56,476 bases of DNA from Byssovorax sp. (GTDB lineage Bacteria; Myxococcota_A; Polyangia; Polyangiales; Polyangiaceae): the NCBI GenBank assembly GCA_025362495.1, contig JANYGI010000097.1, positions 1 to 56,476 of the forward strand, written 5' to 3'. Of this stretch, positions 26,101 to 34,194 are shown piece by piece. A program made the translations under genes and the position numbers. The number at the start of each line of letters is the position of its first letter. Positions within the stretch are counted from its first letter, which is position 1. Under the pieces are notes generated by a model. It was not told the origin of the DNA, made no database searches, and saw only the letters and a program-made list of their open reading frames with translations.

Positions 26101-26495
26101 GTCTGCAAACGCTTCCCCTTGGCTCGATCGACGATCACGATCGACGCGCCGGAGATCGCCGCGAGGCGCCCCTCGGAGAGCACGGCGAGCGCGACCGGCG
26201 CGGGATCGAGCGCCTCGCCGAGCGGCGCGAGATCGCCGCCGTCGGCCTTGCCGCGATGGATTCGCCCGTCGGTCCCTGCGACGAACACGAAGCCGTCGGC
26301 CTCGACGATGGCGACGGCGCCGCCCGGGAGCCCGTCCTCGTCGAGGTCGCCCTTGTCGAGATCGAGGCGATACACCGCGGTGGGGCGGCCCTCCGGGTGC
26401 ACCGTCACGAAGACGAGCACGTGCTTCTGCGCGAGCCCGGCCCGGAGCGCACCCCGGAACGACGCGTACCTGTCAGCGGTGGTGTCGGCGCTCAC
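20115..26495 (-). CDS. Giant WD40-HEAT repeat protein (2126 residues)
   Basis: I place the start at the GTG (26495) overlapping the upstream stop (GTGA), giving VSADTTADRYASFRGALR; the frame is open 23 codons further. Residues about 10-320 form a beta-propeller: repeated DG-x-L/I...GG-x-DG motifs such as RVYSGGSDGKLLLTHVRG, KLYTGGRDGTIKTWTRG and ATIRLFPLDTG. From about 340 to the end are dozens of HEAT/PBS-lyase-like helical repeats (RALAAHDDARAIEIVAARAS, EVRAAAVAGLEELL, PEVQVREA-type units) with D-x-x-V-R-x-A-A signatures. No enzymatic motif is visible. It should be a very large scaffold that could wrap a partner or nucleic acid. It is coupled at both ends to neighbours in the RT operon. TIGR02270-like ARM repeats were noted in some retron systems; this is far larger. 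Confidence 0.85.
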   Translation of the reverse strand: MSADTTADRYASFRGALRAGLAQKHVLVFVTVHPEGRPTAVYRLDLDKGDLDEDGLPGGAVAIVEADGFVFVAGTDGRIHRGKADGGDLAPLGEALDPAPVALAVLSEGRLAAISGASIVIVDRAKGKRLQTLALPDAGTVLAADAPGAWLVAGTSRGTIAVFDGEERRDFIGASSKKIHEGAVTALLFDPDEPRVYSGGSDGKLLLTHVRGELEPEDRAGGSAHDGAPTAIGVGLDDKLYTGGRDGTIKTWTRGPKKRPSTLKDGVGNAVALMRVEHKGRAHLAVLAEDATIRLFPLDTGGKVNERSLIVRDAYALAEHAFEERAPERREAALRALAAHDDARAIEIVAARASGDADHGLRALATTLLGATKNPRAVKPLEALLTAGEEQVRLAALAGLRAHEGQASLRPLELGLDAKKRDVGAAAVTALTALAKTDDQAMARLVQALDDEPVEVRAAAVAGLEELLPAPSAEAVIIALRSRRADIRRLALVRAFQRHLLGEAEVLAALRRHEGDPDADVRRAAFLVSLMTRPALAGALGARDRDLAAKLGELATFGQKAAVAEGETKAETRASRARAAATAEPKATSKKARPEASTLVEADLRPLLEAMASRALDTCLAGARGLASLQDERAFGTLLQLTNEKQPSARVEACRALADLGDARGLPRLRQLLRDGAGEVRDAAFSSLAKLEEQTPLRAAEAGLLAPEADVRGRALQLLVRVLKKDPPKDLAAPAAALLSRALDDSAGAVRGEAFKAALAIEIGGGGAATLRFALRSVHAEVRREVLNEVMGRIQEPWAAALLLDILGDPDAGVRGEAFDFSQKRSKGKAPEPLAAALAGRHVDLKLKTIEVIAKRRVNGARALLEKALGDDAEKVRIAAALALLADEASAAMESPHADVRVRAAAARAILGDPRALAPLLGLVTEKEPELAEKREAWIDRVARALRALGELGSPEAQPAIAALATHKDKRIVGAAVEALGGVARPDGDLAPLKDALAASDADLARDAALGLAAAADPAGLPILKGLVTAAAPLALRGLAASIALGETAADLFMAYLDHGDEKVRSRALLAMMLIESSEQDGAPDRCLAALSSSHPRVRLTAARALESFADPAAFTAFVLELLNDRGDDARAFTIPGDTARILAEALTFGDPQLKVRTARLLDALDDEKQDRFEHAFAIYQQRFASTIDALLAAAKKRKRAAPEYAEAELRRVVTGAYAGLSRQVGGALEVRVRLTAIARLAEMARLAPGEREGILPLLLLALGDPVATVRKLGFDTLVAIGMPSAELGAEALAVGQRDVGAMGLALLASGGEAAQRRKVLEQVFLVTTDGLQDEAGKLLLDFVVPATVHEQGLLARSPGVRDRSVAGLAELWESSDAVKKALRGALGSRYGHVREGVAIELAGKKDPAAFAALVTMLDGEAQRRAIEALGRLGDPRAPDALLDRIDRDPAGTAMTSALLSAAAAFRLPAIAPRLLAYLDDRKKRSGAFGALLTVSGYDQEIHDPELEGASAELAGEKPHPRHDAVLAQLLDAAYRLGDAALLGQLLPAARWAPSRAVEVALTPLATFAKDDVRDRAVEALGFRLRKRGGSAEPLVAALSHPSPSTQLLAAESLALAGRADGIRVLLTGIDLLPELDERRRAVRALGKLADPRGLDPLLRLVNEAGHALQEEAAESIGHLKATPKGPQIEAILLRLAAGNGGVARQALAGLRWFDSLEGWRLVRDRAKDDDAQIRLQVAEILAHSPDPASRAALLDRLENEDDYRVARRAAESLRKLDGDDSLEPDYALACAAYGDLEPRTVERLRERGDAARILDLLPKIPEEREDELVRPLTAALLARSPLPLDAAAARLESVHERVAQVAAQIVARAGKAAAKAHGKGVIAAAQKAAAGWLKARAEIDRDDVDLEAATARYRRLVEALGKLEIGDAEVVAAASLGGDDGHARPVRVAALTALASGFAKAPGLDALAAAAVGNDGREREIAAGAIGKLAPERAAALAPRLLDDRDSLRRLLAGHPQSALVALRGAALEVHTQGVALPLLVEGGDVAGLAAALTDRKLPEATRLGAIEALARIATDAAFAPILALAKDEAEDEELRKAAWRALRRGHRYLKKKTEQAAAAREASR

Positions 26496-29400
26496 GCGGC
26501 TACTTTCGAGGGCTGGGGCGCGGCCTTTCGAGCCGCGGCGATCCGGGTCAGGGCGACGAGGCACGCCGCGCGCTCGCTCGCGCCGCGCGTGGCCGAGAAC
26601 TCCTGGAGCAGCGGCTCGATGACGTCCGCGAAGGCGAGATCCTCGACCGCGAGATCCCGGAGCGCCTCGACGAGCGCGAGCTTGGCTTTGCGCGCGGGGA
26701 TGGGCCGCGTCCGCGCGACGGGCGCGGCCTTCGGCGCGGGCTTGCCACCCACGGCCTTTGCCGCCTTCGCGGCCTGCGATTTCATCCGACCCGGCGACAC
26801 CGTGAAGAGGATCCGCCGCAGAAAATCGCGGAGCGCATCGTCACCTGCCGGACGCCCCGCCGGGCGCTGCGGCGGCCCCGCCGGCGGCGTCACGGCGGCG
26901 ATCTTCTTCGCGGCGTCGAGCTTCTTGCCGACGGTGATCTCGGGCTTGGGCGCCGGCTTCCAGTGCAGCGTGATCCCCTTGTCGCGGTAGAGCGACCACA
27001 CGGTGCGGATCACGAACGAGCGCACCTGCCGATCGGGGCTCTCGGTGAGGCGGAACAGCTCCTCCGGGATTGCCAGCCGCGGGTTCAGGCCGATGAGCCG
27101 CATCCCGAGCGCGCGCGTCTCGGCGTCGAGCGACTCGCAGAAGCGGTACACCGCGTCGGCGGTCAGCGCCTCGGGCGGCATGCGGTAACGCGCGTGCTCG
27201 CGCTCTTCACCGACGGTGAGAGCCTTCGCGAGGAAGTCGCGCACCTCGGCGTACGGCGCCTCGCAGAGCTCGACCACGGCTTCAATTGAAGGCTTCCAGC
27301 GCGCGAGCTCCCAGCGCGCGAGCTCGAGCGCGAAGGCGCGGATCGGCTCGCGCGGATCCGAGAACAGCGGCCGCACGCGATCGAACGTCAGGAACGCGGC
27401 GGGCATCTCCGCGCCGGGATCCACCGGTCGATCCGTCTCCGCGAGGCTGATGTCCGGGTGGTGCCGGCGGATGTAGCGCATCGCGAAGAGCCGCAGCGGC
27501 GCGTCGACGGGGCCGGGCTCGGTCGCGAGGGTCCAGAGCCGGAGCGCGCCCTCGGTCACCGTGTCGGCGGAGAACGTCCGCTGCTCGCCCGCGAGCATCT
27601 GCAGGAACGCCGTCTCCGAGATGATCTTGATCGGCGCGCCCTGACCGACGAGCTTCTCGGCGTCGACCTGCTTCGAACCTTTTCGCCCTGCGCCGTAGAG
27701 CGGCGACCCCTCGTCGCCGATGACCAGGTAGTCGAGCTTGGCGTTGACGCTCGACGCGTTCTTGCCGTTCGCACCGGTGACCTTCTTCGTCGCGTCACCG
27801 CGCTGCATCGTCGCCAGCTTGCCGGTGAACAGGAAGCTCTGGCCCTCGAGATCGATGGTCGCGGGCGCCGCCTTCGCGGCCTCGACCGGCCTGGGCTCTT
27901 CCTTCTTCGGCGCGAAGTCCGCCGGCAAAAAGGCCTTGATCATGTACTCGACGGCGAAGTCTGCGTACTCCTTCTCGCTCCTCGCCGCGAGCTGCATGAG
28001 CCAGTCGAAGCCGAGCTCGCCGGGCGAAAACTTGCGCACGTCGCTCAGCAGCTCGAGCGCCAGCGTCGACAGGCGCGGGCTCCACGCGAGCTCCTTCGCC
28101 CACGGCCTCCCCGAGGCTTTCAGCTCGTTCACCCACGGATCGGCGTCCCACGTCGGGCGGAACGCGAGGGCGCGCAGCAGCGGCGCGCCGAGATCCTTGG
28201 CCTTGATCCGCTCTTCCTCGATCCAGCCGGCGACGGCGCTGCTCGTGAGCGGATGGACCAGCACGCGCCGGAGAAAATCGCCGTCGAGATCGCCTTCGGG
28301 GAAGCGCGCGAGCGCGTCGAGGGCGAAGCGCGCCGCCGACGACGTCAGCCGCGGATCGTCGAGCAGCCCCTGGAAAAAGGATGCGCCGAGGGCCCTGGGC
28401 GCGTGGATCTTCGCGAGCAGATCCGACGCCAGCTCGAACACCTCGTCGCTCTCCGAGAGCAGCCGCTCGGCGAACCACGCCGGGGTGAGCTCCTTCGCGC
28501 CGAAGTACTTGCGGATCGCCGCGGCGGCCTGCTCGTGGCCGTGATCGGTACCGAGGAGGCGCCCCCAGCCGTCGAGGCCGATCTCTTTCCTCGGATCGCG
28601 ATCGGCGAGGAGATCGCGCGCCACCTTGCGGACCTCGTCGCTGTCGTTGTTGGCGAGGCGAATCAGCTCGTCGAGCGAGAGATCGCGGGCGTGCGTGCGC
28701 GCGTACGACGCCGCGTATTTGCGGGCGTCGTCCGACGGCGAATCGAGGAGCGCGATCACCGCGGCGTGGAGCCCGAGCTCGCGGAACGCGCCTTGCTCGA
28801 AGCGCGGGACGTTGGCGAAGAGCCAGATCACGAAGTCGTCGACCTCGGAGCTGCCCACCGCGACGAGGCGCGCGGCCCACGCCGGCTCGACGTCGCGGAG
28901 CTGGGCGCGAAAATCCGTCTTCAGGGCGGCGACGGCGAAGCTCCGGGCTTGATCGGATCGCGCGCGCTCCAGCAGCGTGAACAGCGGCCGCGGCGTGCGG
29001 CGCCAGAGGTCGGCGTAGGCGCGGTACTGCGTCAGGCTGCTGGTGCGGCGATCGAGCTTGAAGCGCCGCCGGGTGAACTTCTTCGTCTCGTGAAAGACGA
29101 TGTGGTTGAAGACCCACGTGCCGAGCCAGCGCACGCCGCCCGCGTCGTAGAAGCGCAGCACCGAGGACGCCGCGTCGGCGTAGGCCGCGGGCAGCGTCTC
29201 GGCGCAGCGCCGCAGGTTGCGCCAGACGCGGCGCACGAGGTAGCCCAGCGTTTTCTTGCTGATCTCCCGCTGGAACTGGCCCCCCATCGAGAACGCGGCA
29301 TCGAATCGGGCCGCGAGCGCGCCCTGCATCTCCCAGTCGCCGCGGGCCTCGGCCTCCTTGAAGATGCGCTTCATCGCGCGCCACGGGCCCCACGCGAGAT

Positions 29401-29767
29401 GGATCTTTTCGATGATCCGGATCAACGTGTCGCGCTCGAACGCGCCGTCCGCGGCCCACAGCTCGAGCAAGATCCGATCGAGCCGCATCCGGTCCGGGAG
29501 GTCGGCCTCGGCGCCCTTCGCCTCGAGGGCCTTGAACCCTTCGATGCGACGATGCCGCTGCTCTTCCGGTGTCTTCTTCAGGAACTCGCGGCCGCGCAGC
29601 TCCGCCGTGAAGACTGGAAGCGTCAGCGCGGTCTCGCGCGCAGGCGCGTCGCTCTCGCCCGGCGAGGCGTCGGGTTGCTCGCCCAGCGCGACGATCAAGT
29701 CGGCCAGATCGCCGTCCCTTGCGTCCCACGCGCGGCGCACGTCCTCGAAACTGAGCGCTCGTTCCAT
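26492..29767 (-). CDS. HEAT-repeat protein with internal BRCT domain
   Basis: The protein has 1091 residues from an ATG at 29767 with GGGGA upstream. It is helical throughout, with HEAT-like units (VRKVARDLLADRDP, SSAARFALDALARFP, REPIRAFALELARWELARW). About residues 638-728 form a BRCT domain: IDLEGQSFLFTGKLATMQRG, then ATKKVTGANGKNASSVNAKL, DYLVIGD...GRKGSKQVDAEKL and IKIISETAFLQML, close to the NAD-ligase/RFC1 type that binds DNA ends or phospho-residues. A basic Pro/Ala linker follows (GPPQRPAGRPAG; KAAKAVGGKPAPKAAP), then a short helical end. It is the first gene of the operon and is probably transcribed from the 150-base gap to the divergent deacetylase. I recognise the domains but not the whole protein. 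Confidence 0.85.
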   Translation of the reverse strand: MERALSFEDVRRAWDARDGDLADLIVALGEQPDASPGESDAPARETALTLPVFTAELRGREFLKKTPEEQRHRRIEGFKALEAKGAEADLPDRMRLDRILLELWAADGAFERDTLIRIIEKIHLAWGPWRAMKRIFKEAEARGDWEMQGALAARFDAAFSMGGQFQREISKKTLGYLVRRVWRNLRRCAETLPAAYADAASSVLRFYDAGGVRWLGTWVFNHIVFHETKKFTRRRFKLDRRTSSLTQYRAYADLWRRTPRPLFTLLERARSDQARSFAVAALKTDFRAQLRDVEPAWAARLVAVGSSEVDDFVIWLFANVPRFEQGAFRELGLHAAVIALLDSPSDDARKYAASYARTHARDLSLDELIRLANNDSDEVRKVARDLLADRDPRKEIGLDGWGRLLGTDHGHEQAAAAIRKYFGAKELTPAWFAERLLSESDEVFELASDLLAKIHAPRALGASFFQGLLDDPRLTSSAARFALDALARFPEGDLDGDFLRRVLVHPLTSSAVAGWIEEERIKAKDLGAPLLRALAFRPTWDADPWVNELKASGRPWAKELAWSPRLSTLALELLSDVRKFSPGELGFDWLMQLAARSEKEYADFAVEYMIKAFLPADFAPKKEEPRPVEAAKAAPATIDLEGQSFLFTGKLATMQRGDATKKVTGANGKNASSVNAKLDYLVIGDEGSPLYGAGRKGSKQVDAEKLVGQGAPIKIISETAFLQMLAGEQRTFSADTVTEGALRLWTLATEPGPVDAPLRLFAMRYIRRHHPDISLAETDRPVDPGAEMPAAFLTFDRVRPLFSDPREPIRAFALELARWELARWKPSIEAVVELCEAPYAEVRDFLAKALTVGEEREHARYRMPPEALTADAVYRFCESLDAETRALGMRLIGLNPRLAIPEELFRLTESPDRQVRSFVIRTVWSLYRDKGITLHWKPAPKPEITVGKKLDAAKKIAAVTPPAGPPQRPAGRPAGDDALRDFLRRILFTVSPGRMKSQAAKAAKAVGGKPAPKAAPVARTRPIPARKAKLALVEALRDLAVEDLAFADVIEPLLQEFSATRGASERAACLVALTRIAAARKAAPQPSKVAA

Positions 29768-29918
29768 GCGATCCCCGGCGCCGGGCCCCGCGCCGCGGCG
29801 GGCGGAGCATCGCGCGGGATGCCGGATGACATCAACGGTTTTCTCTCCGTCCAGGTCAGCCCCGAGGTTCGACCCTGGAATGCCCGGTGTGCGGCGCGAC
29901 GTTCCTCGCCCACCCCCG

Positions 29919-30842
29919 ATGAACCTCCGTCAAGCCGCGCTCGCGCTCCTTCCTTTCCTGAGCGCGTGCGTCGCGCAGGCGCCTCACCTGGCCGCGACGC
30001 CGGCGCCGATCCTGACGGCGTTTGACGCGAGCCAGACGCTCGCGACACCGGTCATGACGCTCGCTGCACCGATGATGACGCTCCCGACGTCGAACACGGC
30101 CGAGGCGATACCGATCGTCGTGAGCCCCGTTCCTGCTGCGCAACGCGCCTTTCGCGAGCCGCTCGTCGCGCGCGCCGATACCCACGCTGTCGTCCTGCTC
30201 TATCACCTCTTCGGAGCGACGATGACCAGCGCACAGAGCCTCTCCCCCGACGCGTTCGACGCGCAGCTCGGCTGGCTCGCCGACCATCACGTGGAGATCA
30301 TCACCGCGGCCGAGCTCGCGAGCTTCCTCGACGGCGCGCTCACGCTCCCCGCGCGCGTCGCGGTGATAACCCTCGACGACGGGCACGTCAGCACCTTTGC
30401 GCGGGCCTATCCGATCCTGAAGAAGCACGACGTCCGCTTCACGCTCGCGCTCAACACCGAGGCGATCGAAGGGCATCGCCCCGAGGCCGTGACCTGGGAC
30501 AACGTCAACGAGATGCTGGCCTCGGGCCTGTGCGAGCTCGCCAGCCACAGCCACATTCACGGTCACATGGAGCGACTGACCGAGGCCTCGAATCGCCGCG
30601 AGGTCACCCTCTCGCGCGCGATCATCGAGCAGCGCACCGGCGTGCGCGCCGAGACGTTCGTGTTCCCGTTCGGCGGCCACGATCAGCGCGTGATGAGCCT
30701 CGTCAAGGAGGCCGGCTACCGCGCGGCGTTCGCGGTGGGGACGGGGCGAGTGCGCCTCGATTCGCCGCGGTGGGAGCTGCCGCGCAAGGGCGTGCTGCGC
30801 TCGACCACGCTGAGCGATCTCGCGGTGCTGTTCTCGTCCTGA
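29919..30842 (+). CDS. Polysaccharide deacetylase (NodB-type) lipoprotein
   Basis: The protein has 307 residues. The signal and lipobox are LLPFLSAC (Cys17), with a low-complexity linker to about residue 75. The NodB domain shows the catalytic Asp pair in ITLDDGHVS (153-154), a metal-binding His pair in ASHSHIHGH (210, 214) and FVFPFGGHD (248-255), plus a C-terminal VGTGRVRLDSPRWELPR. Such enzymes remove N- or O-acetyl groups from chitin, peptidoglycan or other glycans at the cell surface. The ATG at 29919 is the one that provides a signal peptide; its ribosome site is poor. The frame continues upstream as shadow of the HEAT-BRCT gene. Its promoter must lie in the 151-base divergent gap. Confidence 0.9.
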   Translation: MNLRQAALALLPFLSACVAQAPHLAATPAPILTAFDASQTLATPVMTLAAPMMTLPTSNTAEAIPIVVSPVPAAQRAFREPLVARADTHAVVLLYHLFGATMTSAQSLSPDAFDAQLGWLADHHVEIITAAELASFLDGALTLPARVAVITLDDGHVSTFARAYPILKKHDVRFTLALNTEAIEGHRPEAVTWDNVNEMLASGLCELASHSHIHGHMERLTEASNRREVTLSRAIIEQRTGVRAETFVFPFGGHDQRVMSLVKEAGYRAAFAVGTGRVRLDSPRWELPRKGVLRSTTLSDLAVLFSS

Positions 30843-31091
30843 TCGCCCCGGCTCACCGCGCCGTCCCTCTCGACGAGCGTCCTCGCTGCGCGACGCCGAC
30901 GGCCCGGTGACGGCGCACCGCCTGCGCCGCCTCGACGTCCCGATGCGATCGAGCCGGGGTCGCTGGACGTTTCGTGCGGCGGGCGCACGATCGGTCTGCC
31001 AAGGCTTCGTGGTCGAGGATATGGTCTCGCCGTCGCGCCCCTCTGCGCGCGCCGGCGGAGGCAGCTCGCGAGGCCTCCGCCCTCCTTCATC

Positions 31092-34000
31092 GTGAACCCG
31101 CTCGTCCCCGATTTCATCCTGCACAAGGACAGCCTGCACCAGACCTCGGGTGAGCTCGAGGCCGCGGCGCTCTTCGTGGACATCGCCGGGTTCACCGCCG
31201 TCACCACGCGCCTCGTGCAGCACGGCCGCGAGGGCGCCGAGGCCCTGGCGCACACGCTCCGCTTCTATTTCGATCCGCTGATCAAGGCCGTCCACGAGGC
31301 CGGTGGCTTCATCACCGGGTTCGCCGGCGACGCGTGCACCGCGCTCTTCGAGGACACCCGCCTCCGCAACGCCGCCGAGTTCGCGCTCGACGCCGCCAAC
31401 CGCATGCAGCGCTTCGTCGCCGAGAACCCGGTGCACGAGACCCGCTTCGGAAGCTTCGGCTTCTCGCTCCGCGTCGGGCTCTCGTGGGGCAAGGTCCTCT
31501 GGGAGATCGTCCCGGCGACGCCCGATCGCTCGTACTTCTGCTTTCACGGGCCCGCCGTCGAGGGGTGCGCCGCCGTCGAGCACCACGCCGAAGCCGGCCA
31601 GGTGCTCCTCGACGCGGCCTTCCGCCGCCGCGTCCCCCGCGCCGAGGCCACCCACGTGATCGGCGACGTGTTCCGCGAGATCCGATCGAGCGCGCCGAGC
31701 CAGCGCCTCGGCGCGCAGTGGCTCCCGGCGGGCCCCGAGGCCGCGCGCTTCCTCGCCCCGGGGATCATGTCGATCCCCGCCCTCGGCGAGTTCCGCGACG
31801 TCGTCAGCGTCTTCGCGCTCTTCCAGGACGCGACCGATCTGCCGACGCTGGTGCGCCTGCTCCACGACCTCGCGCAGCGCTACGGCGGCACGTTCAGCGG
31901 CCTCGATTTCGGCGACAAGGGCACCAACGTGCTCATCCATTTCGGCGCCCCGCTGGCGCACGAGAACGACACCGAGCGCGCCCTCGACTTCGCGATCGAG
32001 CTCCGCCGCACCTGCCCTTTGCCGACGCGGCTCTGCGCGGGGATCACCCGCGACGTCCGCTACGTCGGCTTCAACGGCGGGACCCGCCGCCACGAGTTCG
32101 CGTGCCTGGGCCGCGCCACCAACCTCGCCGCGCGCCTGATGATGAAGGCCGCCGTCGGCGAGATCCTCTGCGATCCCAGGGTCGCCGCCGACGCCGGCGC
32201 CGCATACCACCTGAAATCGAAGGGCCACCTCGCGCTCAAGGGCTTCGACAAGCCGGTCGAGGCGTTCGCGCTCGGGCGCAAGCGGCAGCAGTCGATCCAC
32301 AAAGAGTTCTCGGCGAAGGAGCTCGTGGGTCGCGCCGCGGAGCTCGCCGCGCTCGAGGCCGCGGTCGCGCCGATCTTCGCGTCCCCTCCCCGCCCCGCCG
32401 GCGTGATCCACATCGACGGCGACGCGGGCCTCGGCAAGAGCTACCTCGTCGAGACCTTCCGCCGCGCCCTGGATCACCGCCCCGGCCCGCCGCTCCTGTG
32501 GATCGAGGCGCCCTGCGATCAGACGCTGCAGCGCTCGTTCAACGCCTTCGAATCGGCGCTGCGCGAGTACTTCCACCAGGCCGCGGCGGCGGGCAAAGAA
32601 GAGAACCACGTCCGCTTCGACGACGCGCTCGACTGGCTGCTCGATCGCCTCCCCGAGAGCGCGGCGGCGCTGCGGCGCGAGCTCGATCAGGCCCGCTCGA
32701 TCTTCGCCGCGCTGGCGGGGATCCGCCGCGAGGGCTCACTCTACGAGCGCCTCAACCCCAAGGATCGCTTCTCGCGCACGCTCGCGGCGATCACCTCGTG
32801 GATCCAGGCCGAGGCCCTGCTCGGGCCGGTGGTGCTCCACCTGGAAGACGCGCAGTGGGCCGACGTCGACACGCTGCGGGCCGTGCAGGCGATCGCCCGC
32901 CTCAGCGCCGACGGCGCGCCGATCGCGGTGCTCTCGAGCTCGCGCTACCGCGACGACGGCACGACGTTCCGGATCAGCCTTGACGGCGACGTGCCCCGCG
33001 CCGACATCGCGCTCGGCCCGCTCACGACCGAGCAGATCGGGCAGGTCGCCGACAACGCCGCCGGTCGCCGCGTCCCCGACATCTTCCGCGCGCTGCTGCT
33101 CGAGCACGCCGGCGGAAACCCTTTCTACACCGAGGAAATCGTCTCTTACTGGGCCGACTCCAGCGTCGAGCACGTGCTCGGCGACTCGACGGTATCCTCG
33201 CCCAGCGTCGCGCTCCTCCCGAGCGACGTGAACACGATCCTGATAGCCCGGCTCGACCGCCTCCCGCCTCCCGTGAAGAGCACCGTCCTCGCCGCGGCGG
33301 TGCTCGGCAAGGAGTTCGACATCCGCATCCTCGCGCACATGCTCGACACCCGCGCCGGCCTCGTCGGGCACGTGCGCGCGGCCGAGGTGCAGCGGATCTG
33401 GACGTCGAGCGACGGCGTGCTCTACCGCTTCCGCAACACGCTGCTCCGCAACGCGGCCTACGAGATCCAGGCGCGCGCGCGGCTGCAACGCCTGCATTTC
33501 CGCGCCGCGGAGGCCACCGAGCTCATCCATCGGGGCGATCTCGACGATCACTTCGCGGTGCTCGCGCGGCACTACCGCCGGGCCGACGCGCCCGATCGCG
33601 CGCGCCACTATTTCCTCCGCGCCGCGCGCCAGGCGGTGAGCCGCTGGGCCCACGCCGAGGCCAAGCGCATGTACCGCGGCTACCTCAAGCTCGTGCCGAC
33701 GCCGACGCCGGAGAGCATCGTCGCGCGCTACGAGCTCGGCCGCGACGCCCTCGAGATCGCCGGCGAGCTCTCGCGCGCGCGCGACGAGCACGGCCTGGTG
33801 ATCGCCGAGGCAGCGCAGATCGGCGACAAGGGCTCGGAGGCGCTCGGGTGGCTCGGCCTGGGCCGCGTGCGCTGGGCCACGGGCGACCTCGACGAGGCCG
33901 AGGGTTGCCTCGCCCAGGCCCTGGCGATCGCGCGCAGCAGCCAGGGCCGCTGGACCGAGAGCCGCGTCCTCGCGCAGCTCGCGCTGGTCCACCGCGGCCG

Positions 34001-34181
34001 CGGCCACACCGATCTCGCGCTCGCCGCCTTCGAGGAGGCGCTCCGCATCGGCGTCGCGCTCGGCATCCACGACGAGACCACGGTCTTCGGCGGCATCGTC
34101 CAGCACTTCGCGACGGAGGGCCGCGTCGACGAGGCCCTCGCGCTCTACGAGCAGGCCATGGACCTGCGGCGCGAAGGCTGA
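31092..34181 (+). CDS. Tandem class III adenylate cyclase-ATPase-TPR protein (soluble-AC-like)
   Basis: The protein has 1029 residues and a GTG start. Two class III cyclase domains come first: about 20-200 (LFVDIAGFTAV, Asp30; FAGDACTALF, Asp80) and about 235-395 (LDFGDKGTNVLIHFG; ACLGRATNLAARLM). A STAND/AAA_16-type P-loop follows (GDAGLGKS, 443-450; Walker B-like VVLHLEDAQWAD), then a long helical TPR-like region (EALGWLGLGRVRWATGDLDE). This order is that of mammalian soluble adenylyl cyclase (ADCY10). If active it makes cAMP. The second cyclase domain has Gln-Asp in place of a clean first metal motif, so it may be the degenerate partner. No HAMP or membrane segment is present. The 250 bases before it hold no gene. 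Confidence 0.85.
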   Translation: MNPLVPDFILHKDSLHQTSGELEAAALFVDIAGFTAVTTRLVQHGREGAEALAHTLRFYFDPLIKAVHEAGGFITGFAGDACTALFEDTRLRNAAEFALDAANRMQRFVAENPVHETRFGSFGFSLRVGLSWGKVLWEIVPATPDRSYFCFHGPAVEGCAAVEHHAEAGQVLLDAAFRRRVPRAEATHVIGDVFREIRSSAPSQRLGAQWLPAGPEAARFLAPGIMSIPALGEFRDVVSVFALFQDATDLPTLVRLLHDLAQRYGGTFSGLDFGDKGTNVLIHFGAPLAHENDTERALDFAIELRRTCPLPTRLCAGITRDVRYVGFNGGTRRHEFACLGRATNLAARLMMKAAVGEILCDPRVAADAGAAYHLKSKGHLALKGFDKPVEAFALGRKRQQSIHKEFSAKELVGRAAELAALEAAVAPIFASPPRPAGVIHIDGDAGLGKSYLVETFRRALDHRPGPPLLWIEAPCDQTLQRSFNAFESALREYFHQAAAAGKEENHVRFDDALDWLLDRLPESAAALRRELDQARSIFAALAGIRREGSLYERLNPKDRFSRTLAAITSWIQAEALLGPVVLHLEDAQWADVDTLRAVQAIARLSADGAPIAVLSSSRYRDDGTTFRISLDGDVPRADIALGPLTTEQIGQVADNAAGRRVPDIFRALLLEHAGGNPFYTEEIVSYWADSSVEHVLGDSTVSSPSVALLPSDVNTILIARLDRLPPPVKSTVLAAAVLGKEFDIRILAHMLDTRAGLVGHVRAAEVQRIWTSSDGVLYRFRNTLLRNAAYEIQARARLQRLHFRAAEATELIHRGDLDDHFAVLARHYRRADAPDRARHYFLRAARQAVSRWAHAEAKRMYRGYLKLVPTPTPESIVARYELGRDALEIAGELSRARDEHGLVIAEAAQIGDKGSEALGWLGLGRVRWATGDLDEAEGCLAQALAIARSSQGRWTESRVLAQLALVHRGRGHTDLALAAFEEALRIGVALGIHDETTVFGGIVQHFATEGRVDEALALYEQAMDLRREG

Positions 34182-34194
34182 GGCGGATCGCGGC

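Noticed and set aside
29830-29905. tRNA-like GGTTCGA element before the deacetylase
   Set aside because: The flanking bases do not pair into a T-arm and no acceptor or anticodon stem is present.
30907-31095. Short open frame before the cyclase
   Set aside because: 62 residues of Arg/Ser/Pro-rich sequence, no ribosome site, overlaps the cyclase start.
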